Source: a virus. From it: DNA of 25,839 nt. A program made the translations under genes and the position numbers. The notes beneath the pieces are model-generated. The model was not told the origin of the DNA. It searched no databases and saw only the letters and a program-made list of their open reading frames with translations. Below, one piece after another: positions 24,511 through 25,839 of the stretch. How positions within the stretch are numbered: the first letter of the stretch is position 1; every line of letters starts with the position of its first letter. The DNA lies in IMG/VR virus record IMGVR_UViG_3300037963_003073, positions 13,047-38,885 of that record. One strand, 5' to 3'.

Positions 24511-24891
24511 ATGGCATACGTACAAACATTAACCTTTGACTATGATATAAATAGTTCTTTACAAATAGGAGATCAAGTTTATATGACAAATACATCTTCG
24601 CTTGGTGGTTTTGATCAAAACTTAAACTCTACACCAATACATGTGGGTGAGGTTTTAAATATATTGTCTTCTACAGAAATAGAGGTTTACAGTGTATACG
24701 TAGACTCTATAGGAAATGCTCTTCCATATAATCAACCAACTGGAGGAGAATATATATCATTTTCAAAAAATAGAGTTGTTAATAACAATGATTTATTAGG
24801 ATATTATGCTTCAGTAAACTTTGTAAATGATTCTCCTTATGAAGCTAAACTGTGGTCAACTGCAAGTGTTGTAACTGAAAATAGTAAATAA
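24511..24891 (+). CDS. Small tail-region protein, unknown function
   Basis: The 126-aa protein starts two bases after the giant hub gene. It reads as beta-rich: VQTLTFDYDINSSLQIGDQVYMT (about 4-26), HVGEVLNILSSTEIEVYSVY (about 43-62), then YISFSKNRVVNNNDLLGYYASVNFVN (about 81-106). The pattern of 'IGDxVY' and 'GEVLxI..TxIEV' is an SH3-like or OB-like small barrel found in phage tail proteins; the C-terminus AKLWSTASVVTE resembles virion proteins too. Position suggests attachment to the hub or fibre. No named family is recognised. Confidence 0.7.
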   Translation: MAYVQTLTFDYDINSSLQIGDQVYMTNTSSLGGFDQNLNSTPIHVGEVLNILSSTEIEVYSVYVDSIGNALPYNQPTGGEYISFSKNRVVNNNDLLGYYASVNFVNDSPYEAKLWSTASVVTENSK

Positions 24892-24892
24892 A

Positions 24893-25839
24893 ATGGCAAT
24901 AATACAAGAATTTAATATAAACTTATCTGATTTACCAGCTGTTAGCGAACGTAGAGATTTTACTATATTTGGCAACGGTTTGGCTGAGTTTAGATTAGAA
25001 GTTAAAGATAACACAACTGGTTATTACTATAATTTTGTTAAAAAAACCTTTTCATCAAGACAAAGTTTTTTAGAGGATGCAACTTTTAACGGTCGTTACG
25101 ATGGTAGTATAACCTTTCCAGCTGTAACAGGTTCTGATGATCAGTATGATATATATCTTTATGCAATAAACGATACCATACACACTAGATATCAAGAAGC
25201 TAGATTTGGCGATGGTACTTTAGATATAAACAATTCTATAGGTTCTAATTCTTTAGTAATGCAAAAGGTTATATATCAATACGCGGCTTTAACATTAACA
25301 TTAACAGGTTATTCACCTAATAGTACTGTATCTGGTACAGCAGGCACAGACACTGTATCTATAAACAGAGGAAAAGCTAAAGTTAAAACTGCTTTTTCTT
25401 TCACATATACGGCTGGAGCAACAGCTGCGTATAGAGTTTTAAGGCAGCCTACATCAGATGATTTTATAGCCTTTGTTCAGCCCGTGGTTGGAACACAACC
25501 AATAAACTTGCCAAACGAAAATATATACCCAACAGTTAATAATACTGATACCACTAACGCTACAATGAGTAGCACTGATTTAGTAACAATGACTTCAGAC
25601 GTTGCTGATAAAATGAAGGAAGGAGATAGGGTTACTGGGACTGGTATAAGTAGTAGTGACGTTGTAACTGTTTTAAATATAACAGTTGGAACTGCAAAGC
25701 AGTTTAGAGCCTCGCAAAACGTTAGCATAAGTAGCGGCGTAACTTTAAGTTTTAGCAATAGAATGAATTATAGTTGGCCTATTACTAATTTTGCACATTT
25801 ACTTAAAAAAGGTATGATAGTTGTGCCTGACGGTTTGAA
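24893..25839 (+). CDS. Tail protein, partial, runs off window end
   Basis: The ATG at 24893, two bases after the previous stop, opens a frame that stays open for 315 codons to the window edge. The N-terminal part is strand-rich (DFTIFGNGLAEFRLEV, SITFPAVTGSDDQYDIYLYAI, ALTLTLTGYSP). Near the visible end (about 226-283) come LVTMTSDVADKMKEGDRVTGTGI, DVVTVLNI and SISSGVTLSFSN, a small beta-repeat I recall from several marine phage virion proteins. It then continues with YSWPITNFAHLLKKGM. Probably a tail or fibre-associated structural protein in the same operon as the hub; its full length and C-terminal domain are unknown. Confidence 0.75.
   Translation, partial: MAIIQEFNINLSDLPAVSERRDFTIFGNGLAEFRLEVKDNTTGYYYNFVKKTFSSRQSFLEDATFNGRYDGSITFPAVTGSDDQYDIYLYAINDTIHTRYQEARFGDGTLDINNSIGSNSLVMQKVIYQYAALTLTLTGYSPNSTVSGTAGTDTVSINRGKAKVKTAFSFTYTAGATAAYRVLRQPTSDDFIAFVQPVVGTQPINLPNENIYPTVNNTDTTNATMSSTDLVTMTSDVADKMKEGDRVTGTGISSSDVVTVLNITVGTAKQFRASQNVSISSGVTLSFSNRMNYSWPITNFAHLLKKGMIVVPDGL

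Noticed and set aside
25477-25758. Minus-strand 93-codon frame at the window end
   Set aside because: It overlaps the open tail-protein frame on the + strand, and its hydrophobic product is the reverse complement of Thr/Val-rich coding DNA.
1-25839. tRNA genes, integrase, attachment site or insertion sequence
   Set aside because: I saw no cloverleaf with CCA end, no recombinase motif, no terminal inverted repeats and no target duplication.

Overview
The window is one continuous stretch of a tailed bacteriophage genome: the structural, packaging and lysis block, entirely on the + strand and densely packed. The DNA is AT-rich, and stop codons TAA, TAG and TGA are all used as in the standard bacterial code. 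Starts are preceded by A/T-rich leaders rather than Shine-Dalgarno sequences, which is typical of Bacteroidetes hosts. The Cys-Asp repeats in the giant tail protein (GCTD...DDGSC) are of a kind I know from secreted proteins of marine Flavobacteria. A marine flavobacterial phage is therefore the best guess for the organism; this is inference and no host marker is present. No integrase, tRNA, CRISPR array or insertion sequence was seen.

Layout. (1) 1-1297: a chaperonin pair, the 3' two thirds of a GroEL and a roof-less GroES. (2) 1373-2607: three small genes: an unknown 119-aa protein, a winged-helix-like protein and a protein with an HExxH motif. (3) 2609-3566: a probable lysis/membrane cluster with a two-TM protein, a His/Cys protein with Pro-Asn and Ser-Gly tracts, a 16-codon Cys-rich ORF and a 3TM-type holin. 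(4) 3571-5911: small structural or accessory genes, including a LamG-like protein, a coiled-coil protein, a 196-aa protein that reads as two GroES-like domains in tandem, and a small protein just before the terminase. (5) 5911-13241: the head and packaging module in classic order: large terminase, portal, scaffold, major capsid protein, closed by a strong UUCG-loop terminator. (6) 13314-15973: post-capsid neck and connector candidates, including a 53-aa conserved small gene. (7) 15977-25839: the tail. It begins with a 2843-aa protein that fuses a nozzle/hub-like N-terminal part to about 16 Cys-Asp repeats interleaved with Ig/FN3-like domains, followed by a small tail gene and a tail protein that runs off the window end.

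How it fits together. Portal, scaffold and capsid build the procapsid, TerL packages DNA, the neck proteins and the giant hub form a probably short (podovirus-like) tail, and the holin cluster releases the progeny. The phage carries its own GroEL and GroES and possibly a second, tandem co-chaperonin, which suggests that folding of its capsid or giant tail protein needs a dedicated chamber. The two points most worth following up are this possible dual co-chaperonin system and the hub-adhesin fusion that uses host-like repeats.
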